Positions 36,633 through 45,157 of a stretch of DNA of 46,197 bases are shown one piece after another. Positions within the stretch are counted from its first letter, which is position 1, and every line of letters starts with the position of its first letter. A model generated the notes under the pieces. It searched no databases. It was given only the letters and a program-made list of their open reading frames with translations, and was not told where the DNA came from. Both the position numbers and the translations under genes were made by a program. Location: positions 1 to 46,197 of the forward strand of contig OMWI01000025.1 of the NCBI GenBank assembly GCA_900314715.1. Direction: 5' to 3'. The DNA comes from an uncultured Prevotellaceae bacterium. GTDB lineage: Bacteria; Bacteroidota; Bacteroidia; Bacteroidales; Bacteroidaceae.

Positions 36633-37721
36633 TTATACGTTGTTATGCATGAAGGGAAGGTTGGCAGCTTGTTGTATGATGATTTCAGCAAGCATTCCAT
36701 TCGACTCTTGCTTCCCATTCAAGATGTCGTAAACGTGCTTGATGCCAGGACGACCGCCTCCGTTCTTCAATACATAGACAAAGCAGAGATTTTGCAAACC
36801 TACGTTTTCTGATAGGATGTCTAAGTCTGTCATGGCTAATTGCGATAATGCCAATTGATAAGCATCTTCCGAGTTGTCATTGATAAACTGGTCGATGTCT
36901 TTAAGCGTTTCCATGCGAAACTCCTTGAATATTTTCAGGAATGGCATAAGCGAAACGGGATATATCTCTGCTTGGTTGACGGCGGCAATGCGCTCGTTGA
37001 GACGATCGAAAGGATGTAGTTCGAGATAATGACGGAATGTATCTGAAGACAAGGGAACTTCCTCCAGTTGACCTGATTTAACAAGTGCTTGCATTTGTCT
37101 ACGATAATCGTTCAATGTAGTGCGCAACCTACTGAATTCATCATCAATGAGTTCGAGCATTCCAGCTAATCTACTGAACTGTCTTCTGTATTCGTTGGGC
37201 AGTTGAACGGATCCTTTATAACCCGTATCGTGCTCGATGGTTGACCAGACGTGTTGCAATGCGGTGCGCATCTGCAATTCGAAACGGATATTGTTGAGTG
37301 CATCATTGTCTACGATGCTCTTCGGCAACTTGCAAATATAGTGTAGGGAATTGTAACCGAAACTGGTCAATTGATGTAACTTTCGTTTGTCGACAGAGTT
37401 TTGCCAATCTACTTCAAATTCGTTTTTCACGATGGCGGCTATCTTGTCTACATCGTCGGTGTAAAACGTGATGATGCGCAAGCCAATGAGGTCGGTAACG
37501 TCGTCAATGGAATGGTATTTGTTTCCCTTGAGTTCCAGTTTTTTTTGCAACGACTTCTCGTCCTTTACGCGATGTTCGATAGCGGTAACGTAAAGACCCT
37601 GTTGCTTTAAGAAACGGTTTAGCGATTCGAATGCCAACTGTTCCAATTGTTTTAGTAGAGGAAGCCTTTCACGAAATTGGGACATCAATTCCTCTACGTG
37701 TGCGTCAAACGGACTGTTCAT
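36633..37721 (-). CDS. RelA/SpoT-domain (p)ppGpp synthetase, stand-alone
   Basis: 362 residues. Synthetase motifs are intact: HRVKDEKSLQKKL (R51), DDVTDLIGLRI (D77), FGYNSLHYI (Y123, S125, H127) and FELQMRTALQHVWSTIEHD (E148, Q150, R152). There is no HD, TGS or ACT domain, so it is a small alarmone synthetase, longer than RelQ/RelP because of a C-terminal helical extension (about 200-362). It should transfer pyrophosphate from ATP to GDP or GTP. tRNA pyrophosphorylation, as in toxSAS, is an alternative. Its ATG overlaps the stop of the STAS gene by four bases, and the hydrolase gene follows 2 bases downstream. Confidence 0.9.
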   Translation of the reverse strand: MNSPFDAHVEELMSQFRERLPLLKQLEQLAFESLNRFLKQQGLYVTAIEHRVKDEKSLQKKLELKGNKYHSIDDVTDLIGLRIITFYTDDVDKIAAIVKNEFEVDWQNSVDKRKLHQLTSFGYNSLHYICKLPKSIVDNDALNNIRFELQMRTALQHVWSTIEHDTGYKGSVQLPNEYRRQFSRLAGMLELIDDEFSRLRTTLNDYRRQMQALVKSGQLEEVPLSSDTFRHYLELHPFDRLNERIAAVNQAEIYPVSLMPFLKIFKEFRMETLKDIDQFINDNSEDAYQLALSQLAMTDLDILSENVGLQNLCFVYVLKNGGGRPGIKHVYDILNGKQESNGMLAEIIIQQAANLPFMHNNV

Positions 37722-38020
37722 TTGAATTCAAACAAGTTAATGAAACCAGTCATGGCAAATACGTTTCTGATTTCGTTGTTAATTCCCGTGATATATACGT
37801 GGTTGCCTTTTATCTTGGCTGTTTTCATCACACCCAAGAATAGGCGCAAACCACTTGATGAGATATATGTCAACTTCGTACAGTCGAGGATAATATCTTG
37901 ACCATTATTGTCGTTTAATGACGTTAGGTCTTTTTCTACTTGTGGCGCAGCTGGGGTGTCGAGCCTTCCTTCAAGTAAAACTACAAGGTTTCCGTCTTGT
38001 TCTTTAATAGTCGTCTTCAT
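37718..38020 (-). CDS. STAS domain protein, anti-sigma factor antagonist type
   Basis: 100 residues, one STAS domain: LVVLLEGRLDTPAAPQVEKD, then ILDCTKLTYISSSGLRLFL with the phosphorylatable serine region S54-S56 before glycine, as in SpoIIAA/RsbV. In known systems a serine kinase (RsbW/SpoIIAB) phosphorylates this site and a PP2C phosphatase reverses it; neither gene is in the window. It is the first gene of a tight minus-strand operon with the alarmone synthetase (4-base overlap) and hydrolase, so it may couple partner switching to (p)ppGpp. Confidence 0.9.
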   Translation of the reverse strand: MKTTIKEQDGNLVVLLEGRLDTPAAPQVEKDLTSLNDNNGQDIILDCTKLTYISSSGLRLFLGVMKTAKIKGNHVYITGINNEIRNVFAMTGFINLFEFK

Positions 38021-38084
38021 TATATTAGTATATGTGTCAATTACTTGATTATGCCTTACTAATGTTAATGGTATAATAACGGAG

Positions 38085-38092
38085 CAAAATTA
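38085..38092 (-). promoter_or_regulatory. -7 box for the STAS-synthetase-hydrolase operon
   Basis: TAATTTTG on the minus strand, 64 bases before the STAS ATG. No clear TTG at 19-20 bases upstream. Confidence 0.5.
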
Positions 38093-38159
38093 CGAATTAT
38101 TTTCGAGAATGTGTAAAATGAGCATTTAATAATTGTTATATATGCATCGAAAAGATATT

Positions 38160-38225
38160 GTTTACCGTTCGTAAACGATATGTTTATGCACCACAAACAT
38201 ATCGTTTGCGTTTGTCTACGATAAT
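38160..38225. repeat. 22-base GTTTR/YAAAY array C
   Basis: GTTT words begin at 38160, 38182 and 38204. Units are GTTTACCGTTCGTAAAC plus GATAT, GTTTATGCACCACAAAC plus ATATC, and a weaker third. The first is a GTTTA-N7-TAAAC palindrome. It sits in the divergent region between the STAS operon and blaI-2, and its third unit runs into the first blaI-2 operator. Confidence 0.85.
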
Positions 38226-38319
38226 TTCGTAATTTAATGAGTAATAATATTATTATTTGCGATTTTATGTTTTGTTAACTCAAATAGTTTGTTTGATTTA
38301 CGAAAGTTTCGTAGTTTTG
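38217..38319 (+). promoter_or_regulatory. Promoter and two 15-base operators of the second blaI module
   Basis: Promoter: TTTG (38288-38291), 20 bases, TAGTTTTG (38312-38319). The palindrome TACGAAA-G-TTTCGTA (38299-38313) fills the spacer and touches the -7 box. A second 15-base dyad TACGA-TAATT-TCGTA lies at 38217-38231. Sequence and spacing (82 bases centre to centre) differ from the ACTAA...TTAGT pair of the first module. Confidence 0.75.
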
Positions 38320-38348
38320 CAACGTGTCTAACCAATGAATGCAAGCAA

Positions 38349-38705
38349 ATGGAAAAACTAACTCAACAAGAAGAGGATATTATGCAACGTATCTGGCAAT
38401 TGGGTACGTGTACGGTGAAGGAAATCGTGGCCTGTTTGCCCGAACCGCAACCTCCATATACGACTATTGCGTCGGTGGTGCAGAATCTCAAGCGTAAGGC
38501 GTTCGTGAAACAAGGTCGTCGGGGAAATACATACGTTTATGAACCTGCCATTAAGCAGAGTGACTATAAGCGTAAGTTCATGCGCGGATTCGTACATGAT
38601 TATTTCATGGGGTCGTTCAAGGATATGGTGACTTTCTTCGCACGCGAGGAAAATATCTCGCCCGATGACTTGAAGGATATTATCCGCGAGATAGAGAAGG
38701 ATTAG
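38349..38705 (+). CDS. BlaI/MecI/CopY family repressor (second module)
   Basis: 118 residues, same length as the first-module repressor. Winged helix: MEKLTQQEEDIMQRIWQLGTCTVKEI, TTIASVVQNLKRKAFVKQGRRGN, then a dimerisation tail with FMGSFKDMVTFFAREENISP. The start at 38349 is chosen by homology; upstream codons in frame run through the promoter. Recognition helix residues differ from the first repressor, in line with different operators. The sensor gene follows. Confidence 0.92.
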   Translation: MEKLTQQEEDIMQRIWQLGTCTVKEIVACLPEPQPPYTTIASVVQNLKRKAFVKQGRRGNTYVYEPAIKQSDYKRKFMRGFVHDYFMGSFKDMVTFFAREENISPDDLKDIIREIEKD

Positions 38706-38731
38706 TGTTGAACGAAAATTGTATTGTGAGT

Positions 38732-40012
38732 ATGATGTATTTAATCCAAGCAAACATATTATTGGTTGTCTTCTATGGCGTTTATCAGTTGCTGTTCGTT
38801 CGCGATACTTTTTTTATGTGGCGAAGAATCACGTTGTTGCTGATGGGTTTGATGGCCGTTGCTATCCCGATGGTTGACGTAGGATGGTGGGTGAGTTCTC
38901 ATGTGGAGAATGCCAACTTGTCTGAGGCGTATCGTGAAATGGTGTTGCCCACTGTAACCATTATGAATACCGAAGGAAGTTTTCCGTGGGTTCGTTTGCT
39001 TACCATATTTTATATATGTGGAGTGGTGGTTCTTTTCTTACGAATGATGTGGCAATTGTTGATAATCATTCGAATGGCAACGACACATGAAAGGCGAACG
39101 ATAGAGGGAAACAAGGTTGTTGTGATGAACGACCAATCAAGTCCTTTCTCGTTCTTTGGTTGGATATTCGTAAATCCTGAGTTGCATTCAACCGCTCAAA
39201 TGCAAGAGATAATGATTCACGAGATGGCGCATGTGCGACAATGTCATTCGTTAGACATGATATTGATGGAGTGTTTGACCATCTTTTGTTGGTGGAATCC
39301 CATCGTGTGGTTCATGCGAAGAGAAGTACGGTTGAACTTGGAATATTTGGCAGACGAGCAAGTGGTGGAATTAGGCTCACCGCGTCGCTCGTATCAATAC
39401 CATTTGTTAAGACTTGCATACGATAGGAATGTAGCTACAATTTCAAATAACTTCAATGTATTACCTTTAAAATTAAGAATCAAAATGATGAACAAACGTA
39501 GAACGAATAAATGGCTACGGGTGAAATATCTGTTGATTGTGCCTGTAGCTGCCGCTGCTTTGGTAGCGTGTAATTTGGATAAACAACCCAACTCTACTAC
39601 TGAAAATGAAGGGGAGGAAAAACCTGATACAATAGCAGTTACTGTAGATAGGCAGTTAGGTGTTGACACGGTAGCGGTGGAAGGCTCTCCATCGGATGGT
39701 TATTTCGATTCTGTGGAGCAGGTGCCAGAATTCCCTGGCGGCAGTGTAGAAATGATGAAATTCTTGCAAAACACGGTTAAATATCCCAAAGAGGCTCAAG
39801 ACAAAGGCATTCAGGGAAAGGTTTATGTGCAGTTTGTGGTGAAAAGCGACGGTACGGTTGCAGATGCGAAGGTTGTCAATAGTGTTGACCCATTGCTTGA
39901 TGCTGAGGCATTACGCGTAGTGAAGGCAATGCCGAAATGGAAACCAGGTATGCAATCGGGCAAAGCTGTAAACGTGAAATACAACATCCCCATATCATTC
40001 CGCCTGAAGTAA
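38732..40012 (+). CDS. M56 (BlaR1-type) sensor metallopeptidase with TonB C-terminal domain
   Basis: 426 residues from ATG 38732 (MMYLIQANILLVVFYGVYQLL). In-frame GTG and TTG codons further upstream overlap the blaI stop. Four membrane helices (about 4-24, 33-55, 85-110 and 265-285). Zinc motif H163-E-M-A-H167 (IHEMAHVRQCHS) and EYLADEQVV downstream. The TonB C-terminal domain (about 330-425) has VPEFPGGSVEMMKFLQNTV, YPKEAQ, GKVYVQFVVKSDG and MPKWKPGMQSG. It lacks the plug-like part of its longer paralogue at 26807. It probably senses envelope stress or nutrient-receptor state and controls the repressor beside it. Confidence 0.88.
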   Translation: MMYLIQANILLVVFYGVYQLLFVRDTFFMWRRITLLLMGLMAVAIPMVDVGWWVSSHVENANLSEAYREMVLPTVTIMNTEGSFPWVRLLTIFYICGVVVLFLRMMWQLLIIIRMATTHERRTIEGNKVVVMNDQSSPFSFFGWIFVNPELHSTAQMQEIMIHEMAHVRQCHSLDMILMECLTIFCWWNPIVWFMRREVRLNLEYLADEQVVELGSPRRSYQYHLLRLAYDRNVATISNNFNVLPLKLRIKMMNKRRTNKWLRVKYLLIVPVAAAALVACNLDKQPNSTTENEGEEKPDTIAVTVDRQLGVDTVAVEGSPSDGYFDSVEQVPEFPGGSVEMMKFLQNTVKYPKEAQDKGIQGKVYVQFVVKSDGTVADAKVVNSVDPLLDAEALRVVKAMPKWKPGMQSGKAVNVKYNIPISFRLK

Positions 40013-40040
40013 TCAATTAATCTCTCTCTTATTCTCTCTT

Positions 40041-40076
40041 CTCGCTGCCACTTGCCCTCGTAGCATTGGCAGCGAG
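40041..40076. terminator. Hairpin between convergent genes
   Basis: CTCGCTGCCA (40041-40050) and TGGCAGCGAG (40067-40076) form a perfect 10-base stem with a 16-base loop. There is no T-run on either side, so termination would be weak or need a factor. Both flanking genes point towards it. Confidence 0.55.
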
Positions 40077-40124
40077 ATAAAAGTTCATTGAAAGAAAACC
40101 AAAGATGGTGTGTTTAATGATAAG

Positions 40125-41273
40125 TTAATAACCTAATTTGTAATAATACCAATAGGTGTTTCCATAGACATCTCGCAACTTGTTTTCCATTTCCTTGTTA
40201 TTGGGAATCTGTCTCATTAATTTTAGGTAATCTTGGTAGTCGGCTTCAATGACATGATTCTCGTATTTGATGGGATTGTTGCGATGGAGATGATTGTACA
40301 TAATGATAGCCTCGCTATAATGGCGTGGTAATTCTTCTTCCAAGTTGTAATATTTGGCAATGTTTGCGGAGAAAGAATTGAGGTCTTTGTCTAAAAGATA
40401 ACCACAAAGTAAGTAATCTGCGGCTGGTCGTTTGTCAAGATGATGTTTTATGATGGTGTGAAGGTAATTCATGGGAGTAATTGGTCTCGTCACGACCATT
40501 TTTCCCAGATAACCGTATATTTCGTGGGTGTCAAAAAGTAGTCCCTTCACATTGTTTCCGTTGGGAAGTAATGATGCAGACCCGCCACATGTCGTGTATT
40601 GGAATAGTGCATCAGGTAGTTTTCCTTGTCTTGACAATGCGTAGGCTCTAAGCATGGTTATGCTGGAATCACGAACCAATGATTTCTTTCCAACCAATAA
40701 TGCCTCGTCGTATTTGCCTTCCGAAATATACCTTTCCATTTTCAAACGGTAATGAAATTTCGTGTCGGAATTCCCTATGAATCCTACGCAGAAAAAGAAG
40801 ACAAGCATTGTCAATACGTTAATCCACATGGATTGTGAAAAGATGCCTGCATTGTAACTCGATGATTCGTATAATTGCAAAATTCTCTCCAATCGACAGA
40901 CGAGGGCGAAAAGAATCAATAAGATAGGAAACCACCATACCCATGAACCAAACGAGAATCCTTGGTCGATTTTCGAATCCACCGACGTCAATACCGCCAA
41001 TATCAACAACGAAGGAAAATACGTCAATGCGTGTGTGGATTTAGACAACTTGACAATCGTTGATACACCTAATTGTAATAGATAGAGTACCAACGTGATA
41101 AGAAATGCCCCGATGAAACGGGAATAATGTGTTTGTCCATCAGAAAGGATATGTTGACCAATCGCCAACACATCTGTTTGATAGACATAAACATATATGA
41201 AAGTAAATGTACAAAACAGAACGGCACAGACGATTCTTATCATCGTCGTGCCATTCTTCCTATAGTTATTCAT
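40125..41273 (-). CDS. Multi-span membrane protein with helical-repeat C-terminus (DUF6057-like)
   Basis: 382 residues. About five membrane helices in the first 170 residues (for example IRIVCAVLFCTFTFIYVYVY, FIGAFLITLVLYLLQLGV, WVWWFPILLILFALVC, WINVLTMLVFFFCVGFI). A soluble part follows with TPR-like pairs (YISEGKYDEALLVGKKSLV, SITMLRAYALSRQGKLPDAL). It resembles Bacteroidetes proteins annotated DUF6057; I recall the family but cannot verify it. Function unknown. It starts 3 bases after glgB ends and is the last gene of that operon. Confidence 0.7.
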   Translation of the reverse strand: MNNYRKNGTTMIRIVCAVLFCTFTFIYVYVYQTDVLAIGQHILSDGQTHYSRFIGAFLITLVLYLLQLGVSTIVKLSKSTHALTYFPSLLILAVLTSVDSKIDQGFSFGSWVWWFPILLILFALVCRLERILQLYESSSYNAGIFSQSMWINVLTMLVFFFCVGFIGNSDTKFHYRLKMERYISEGKYDEALLVGKKSLVRDSSITMLRAYALSRQGKLPDALFQYTTCGGSASLLPNGNNVKGLLFDTHEIYGYLGKMVVTRPITPMNYLHTIIKHHLDKRPAADYLLCGYLLDKDLNSFSANIAKYYNLEEELPRHYSEAIIMYNHLHRNNPIKYENHVIEADYQDYLKLMRQIPNNKEMENKLRDVYGNTYWYYYKLGY

Positions 41274-41276
41274 TGA

Positions 41277-43334
41277 TTAATTCTTCTTCAAAACAACTGC
41301 AGAACGAGCAGGAATATAAAGTTTCAACCATTCTTTGTGATCATCTACGTAGAGTGGGTCGAAGTTGGTGAAGTGTGTCACCGAATCATCGGCAAATCCG
41401 TTTCCACCAAACTCCTTGGCATCGGTATTCAATACCACGTCGTAAGAACCTGTGGGAACCAAGAAACCATAATCCGTGAATGAACGAGTGGGGGAGAAGT
41501 TAAACACGAACACTAAGTCGCCACGCATGAAAGCAAGTATCTGGTCACCGTCGTTGTGCCATATCTCTTGCACGGGAGTCTTATTGAAGTTTTTTTCGCT
41601 CTTCACCACTTTCAGCATTTCACGGTCGAAGTCGCCCAACCAATGGTAACAAAGTTCCTTGTTGTCCACCAAGTTCCATTGTCTACGAGCATATTTATGG
41701 CTCCAACCATTACCTTCGCGTGGGAAGTCAATCCATTCGGGATGACCGAATTCATTACCCATAAAGTTAAGATAACCGCCATTGATTGCAGCGAGGGTAA
41801 CCAGGCGAATCATCTTATGCAAGGCAATACCGCGATTGGCGATGTCGTTCTCGTCGCCTTTCTTGAAGTGCCAGTACATATCGGCATCAATCAACCTGAA
41901 GATAATGGTCTTGTCACCTACGAGTGCTTGGTCATGACTCTCGCAATAAGAGATAGTCTTCTCATCGGGTCTGCGGTTTTTCACTTCCCAGAAGATAGAA
42001 CTTGGTTTCCAGTTCTCGTCGGATTGTTCCTTGATAGTCTTAATCCAGTAGTCTGGAATGTTCATCGCCATACGATAGTCGAATCCATAACCGCCATCCT
42101 CAAACTTGGCTGCCAAACCAGGCATTCCACTCACTTCCTCTGCAATGGTAATCGCATTCGGATTAACCTCATGGATAAGCTTATTGGCTAATGTCAAGTA
42201 GCAAATGGCATTGTCATCTTCATGTCCATTGAAATAATCGCCATAATTGCAGAATGCCTCACCAAGTCCGTGGCTATAATAAAGCATGGAAGTAACGCCA
42301 TCGAAACGGAATCCGTCGAAATGGAATTCTTCCAACCAATACTTGCAATTAGAGAGCAAGAAGTGAATTACGTCGTCTTTGCCATAGTCAAAGCAAAGCG
42401 AATCCCAAGCGGGATGCTCGTGTCTATCGCCTGGGTAGAAGAATTGGTTGGGATCTCCAGCCAAGTTGCCCAATCCCTCCACTTCATTCTTCACGGCATG
42501 AGAATGAACGATGTCCATAATCACGGCAACGCCGTTTTGATGAGCGGTATCAATCAATGATTTCAATTCCTCGGGTGTTCCGAAGCGAGAGGAAGCAGCA
42601 AAGAATGAACTCACGTGGTAGCCAAACGAACCATAATAAGGATGTTCCTGAATGGCCATGATTTGTATGCAATTGTATCCATCCTTGATGATACGCGGAA
42701 GCACGTTGTCCCTGAACTCTACGTATGTACCCACCTTCTCGGCATCTTGTCCCATACCGATGTGGCATTCATAAATCAGGAGAGGAGATGTGTTTGCCTT
42801 GAATTTCTTCTTTTTCCATTCGTATGGCGTTGGGTTCCAAACCTGAGCGGAGAATATCTTGGTGATGTCGTCTTGCACTACGCGTCTTGCCCAAGCAGGG
42901 ATACGCTCACCGTCGCCACCTTCCCAATATACGTGCATCTTGAAAAGGTCACCGTGCTTAATGGCTTTCTCCGAGAGTTTCAGTTCCCAGTTGCCCGTAC
43001 CTTCAATGCGTTTAGCCTTATATCTGTCAGATTCTGTCCAATTGTTGAAATCGCCCACCAAGTAAATGGCTGTTGCGTTGGGTGCCCACTCACGGAAAAC
43101 CCATCCGCGAGAAGTCTTGTGCAAGCCAAAATACTCATGTCCATTGGCAAAGTCGCTCAATGTCTTCTTTCCGTTCTGTGTCAGTTGTCCTAACTTCCAC
43201 AACGCATGGTCGTGACGCCCTCTGATGGCATCTTCGTATGGTTCAAGATAACCGTCATTCTTCACAAGCCCGATGTGCTTGGGTGCCCTTGGCTTTGCAG
43301 GCTTCTTTTCGGTTGCAGTCTTTTTTGTTGCCAT
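41277..43334 (-). CDS. glgB: 1,4-alpha-glucan (glycogen) branching enzyme
   Basis: 685 residues from ATG 43334. A lysine-rich leader (1-18) precedes a CBM48 domain (about 60-165; REWAPNATAIYLVGDFNNW) and a GH13 barrel. Catalytic residues: nucleophile D345 (GFRFDGVTSM), acid E399 (IAEEVSG), D468 (SHDQALVG). The sequence is of the eukaryotic-like GH13_8 type (YECHIGMG, EFGHPEWIDFPREGNGWS) rather than E. coli type. It makes alpha-1,6 branches in glycogen. 24 bases after the YhcH-like gene. No glycogen synthase is in the window. Confidence 0.96.
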   Translation of the reverse strand: MATKKTATEKKPAKPRAPKHIGLVKNDGYLEPYEDAIRGRHDHALWKLGQLTQNGKKTLSDFANGHEYFGLHKTSRGWVFREWAPNATAIYLVGDFNNWTESDRYKAKRIEGTGNWELKLSEKAIKHGDLFKMHVYWEGGDGERIPAWARRVVQDDITKIFSAQVWNPTPYEWKKKKFKANTSPLLIYECHIGMGQDAEKVGTYVEFRDNVLPRIIKDGYNCIQIMAIQEHPYYGSFGYHVSSFFAASSRFGTPEELKSLIDTAHQNGVAVIMDIVHSHAVKNEVEGLGNLAGDPNQFFYPGDRHEHPAWDSLCFDYGKDDVIHFLLSNCKYWLEEFHFDGFRFDGVTSMLYYSHGLGEAFCNYGDYFNGHEDDNAICYLTLANKLIHEVNPNAITIAEEVSGMPGLAAKFEDGGYGFDYRMAMNIPDYWIKTIKEQSDENWKPSSIFWEVKNRRPDEKTISYCESHDQALVGDKTIIFRLIDADMYWHFKKGDENDIANRGIALHKMIRLVTLAAINGGYLNFMGNEFGHPEWIDFPREGNGWSHKYARRQWNLVDNKELCYHWLGDFDREMLKVVKSEKNFNKTPVQEIWHNDGDQILAFMRGDLVFVFNFSPTRSFTDYGFLVPTGSYDVVLNTDAKEFGGNGFADDSVTHFTNFDPLYVDDHKEWLKLYIPARSAVVLKKN

Positions 43335-43358
43335 AATCAATGTGTTTTAATCTATGTA

Positions 43359-43808
43359 TTATGATACTTTTACTTTGAATATTGCCTTTTTCAATTCGGC
43401 ACTCTCGCAAATGCAAGGAGCGTGACCGTCTTGTGGGAAGAACATGACGAACATATTAGGATTACATGTAACATAGCTTTGTCCAGGTATGTTCGGAACT
43501 TTTGCGATGTCTTTCTCTTCGTTGAATTCTGCCTCTGGTAATGCGCAGGTGGGAATATAACCGAATGTTTCATCGGCGGTCAATGGAATCTGGATGTCGA
43601 TATACTCCTTGTGGTATTCCATTACGGCCTCTTCCTTAGTCTTGCCTTTCGCCATTTGAACATTTACGAATACATCCTTGTCCTTGATAAAGTGCTTTCC
43701 AGGTTCAAGACCTATCAGGTCATTTGATTTCAAGAAATCAATTACTTCTTTAAAAAACGGGTTCAGAGATACATACTTCTCTAAATTCTCCAAAGTGTCG
43801 ATAATCAT
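43359..43808 (-). CDS. YhcH/YjgK/YiaL family protein
   Basis: 149 residues, full-length single domain. Family signatures: EPGKHFIKDKDVFVNVQ, EYHKEYIDIQIPL, MFVMFFPQDGHAPCI (histidine and glutamate metal site). Relatives (EbgC, YhcH/NanQ) act in sugar metabolism, possibly as sugar anomerases. It lies between the MORN-repeat gene and glgB on the same strand, with 24 and 44 base gaps, so a role linked to carbohydrate storage or use is inferred. The substrate cannot be told. Confidence 0.92.
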   Translation of the reverse strand: MIIDTLENLEKYVSLNPFFKEVIDFLKSNDLIGLEPGKHFIKDKDVFVNVQMAKGKTKEEAVMEYHKEYIDIQIPLTADETFGYIPTCALPEAEFNEEKDIAKVPNIPGQSYVTCNPNMFVMFFPQDGHAPCICESAELKKAIFKVKVS

Positions 43809-43852
43809 GATATTGTGAGTTTATAGATTTAAATCTTCGTCGTTGTTTCGTG

Positions 43853-44968
43853 TTATTGTGCCATTCTGCGACCGTGGTCATAACTACCCTTGGCGGTGAT
43901 GTTTCCGTTGCGGTCTTTTTCGATAAACGCGCCATGTCTGCGATCGTCTTCATAGCTTCCTTCAAAGCGTTTGCCATCCTTGGTTTCCTCAATGGCTTTT
44001 CCGTTACGCTTGCCATTCTTGTAGACACCCCTAAATTTACTGCCGTCAGCATAGTGGATGGTAATTTCACCGTCGATATTGCCTTGCTTGAAACTTCCGT
44101 CAAACGTATCGCCATTCTTCTTCTTCAATTTGCCACGCCCATTTTGCAAGTCGTTCTTCCACTCACCCGTATACATGTCTCCATTAGCCCAAATGAGCGT
44201 ACCAGACCCCGACTTGTCGCCATTGAGGAATCTTCCCGTATACTTGTCGCCATTGGCAAAACGGAAAATACCTTCTCCCGTGCGTTCGCCTTCCACGTAA
44301 CTACCTTCGTAAACGTCGCCGTTGGCAAAGCGATAGATACCCTTGCCGTTGGGCAGATCTTCTTTCCAATCGCCTGAGTATACGTCACCCGTAGAATATT
44401 TGTTGGTGCCTTTTCCAGAACGCATGTTGTTGAGCCACGAACCATCGTAAGTGGTACCGTCACCCCAATCGAAGAATCCCTTGCCGTTCTTCATGTCGTT
44501 CGACCAGTTGCCATCGTAATACGCTCCCGTGACAAACGTGTACTTTCCTTTGCCCTGTCGCTTATCTTGATACCAACCACCTTCGTATCGGTCGCCATTG
44601 TAGTAATACATGATACCGTGGCCTTGTTGGTAATCGCGAAACCACAGCCCCACATATTTATTATTATTGGCAAAGTAAAACGTACCACGACCATGTTGCT
44701 GGTCTTGAAACCATTGACCTTCGTATTTCTCACCATCGGCAAAGGTATACGTACCCACGCCTTGTCGTTTGCCTTTCACGTACTCGCCTTCATAGGTATC
44801 CCCGTTTTTCCACATCGTGTTTCCTTTTCCATGTGGTTTCCCCGATACCATTTCACCCTTGTATTGGCCTCCGTCTTTCGTCAGACAAGAACCGAGTGAA
44901 ATCTTTTGGGCAAGTGCAAAAAATGGCAGTGCAGATATGATAAATATAGTAATAATTCGTTTTTTCAC
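43853..44968 (-). CDS. Secreted or periplasmic MORN-repeat protein
   Basis: 371 residues from a GTG start at 44968, chosen because it begins the signal peptide (V/M)KKRIITIFIISALPFFALA and lies 24 bases after a perfect promoter -7 box. At least 14 MORN units of 23 residues follow (pattern YEGxWxxDxxxGKGxxxxxxGD), filling almost the whole mature protein; the tail ends ITAKGSYDHGRRMAQ. MORN stacks form elongated beta sheets that bind lipids or proteins in eukaryotes; the bacterial role is open. It is the first gene of a likely operon with the YhcH-like gene, glgB and a membrane protein. Confidence 0.9.
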   Translation of the reverse strand: MKKRIITIFIISALPFFALAQKISLGSCLTKDGGQYKGEMVSGKPHGKGNTMWKNGDTYEGEYVKGKRQGVGTYTFADGEKYEGQWFQDQQHGRGTFYFANNNKYVGLWFRDYQQGHGIMYYYNGDRYEGGWYQDKRQGKGKYTFVTGAYYDGNWSNDMKNGKGFFDWGDGTTYDGSWLNNMRSGKGTNKYSTGDVYSGDWKEDLPNGKGIYRFANGDVYEGSYVEGERTGEGIFRFANGDKYTGRFLNGDKSGSGTLIWANGDMYTGEWKNDLQNGRGKLKKKNGDTFDGSFKQGNIDGEITIHYADGSKFRGVYKNGKRNGKAIEETKDGKRFEGSYEDDRRHGAFIEKDRNGNITAKGSYDHGRRMAQ

Positions 44969-44991
44969 AATGATAAGTTTTGATTCAATCA

Positions 44992-45022
44992 CAAAAGTAA
45001 GCAATTATCGCCACATATCAAA
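44992..45022 (-). promoter_or_regulatory. Promoter of the MORN-YhcH-glgB-membrane protein operon
   Basis: On the minus strand TTTG (45022-45019), 19 bases, TACTTTTG (44999-44992). It is the best match in this part of the window. No promoter-like sequence appears between the four downstream genes. Confidence 0.8.
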
Positions 45023-45157
45023 ATAGATTAGTATTTTTTAAGTTTCAGTAAATTTATTGTGCACATGACATGGTAAAGAAAAACATATAAACTGAGAAAA
45101 CCACTCCTTTCAAACATATTATTCGTTTCAGAATCGGATAAAGAAGATATAGAAAAC

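Noticed and set aside
25665-38225. The 22-base arrays as CRISPR arrays
   Set aside because: The unit repeats head to tail with no unique spacers of 30-40 bases, and no cas gene is in the window.
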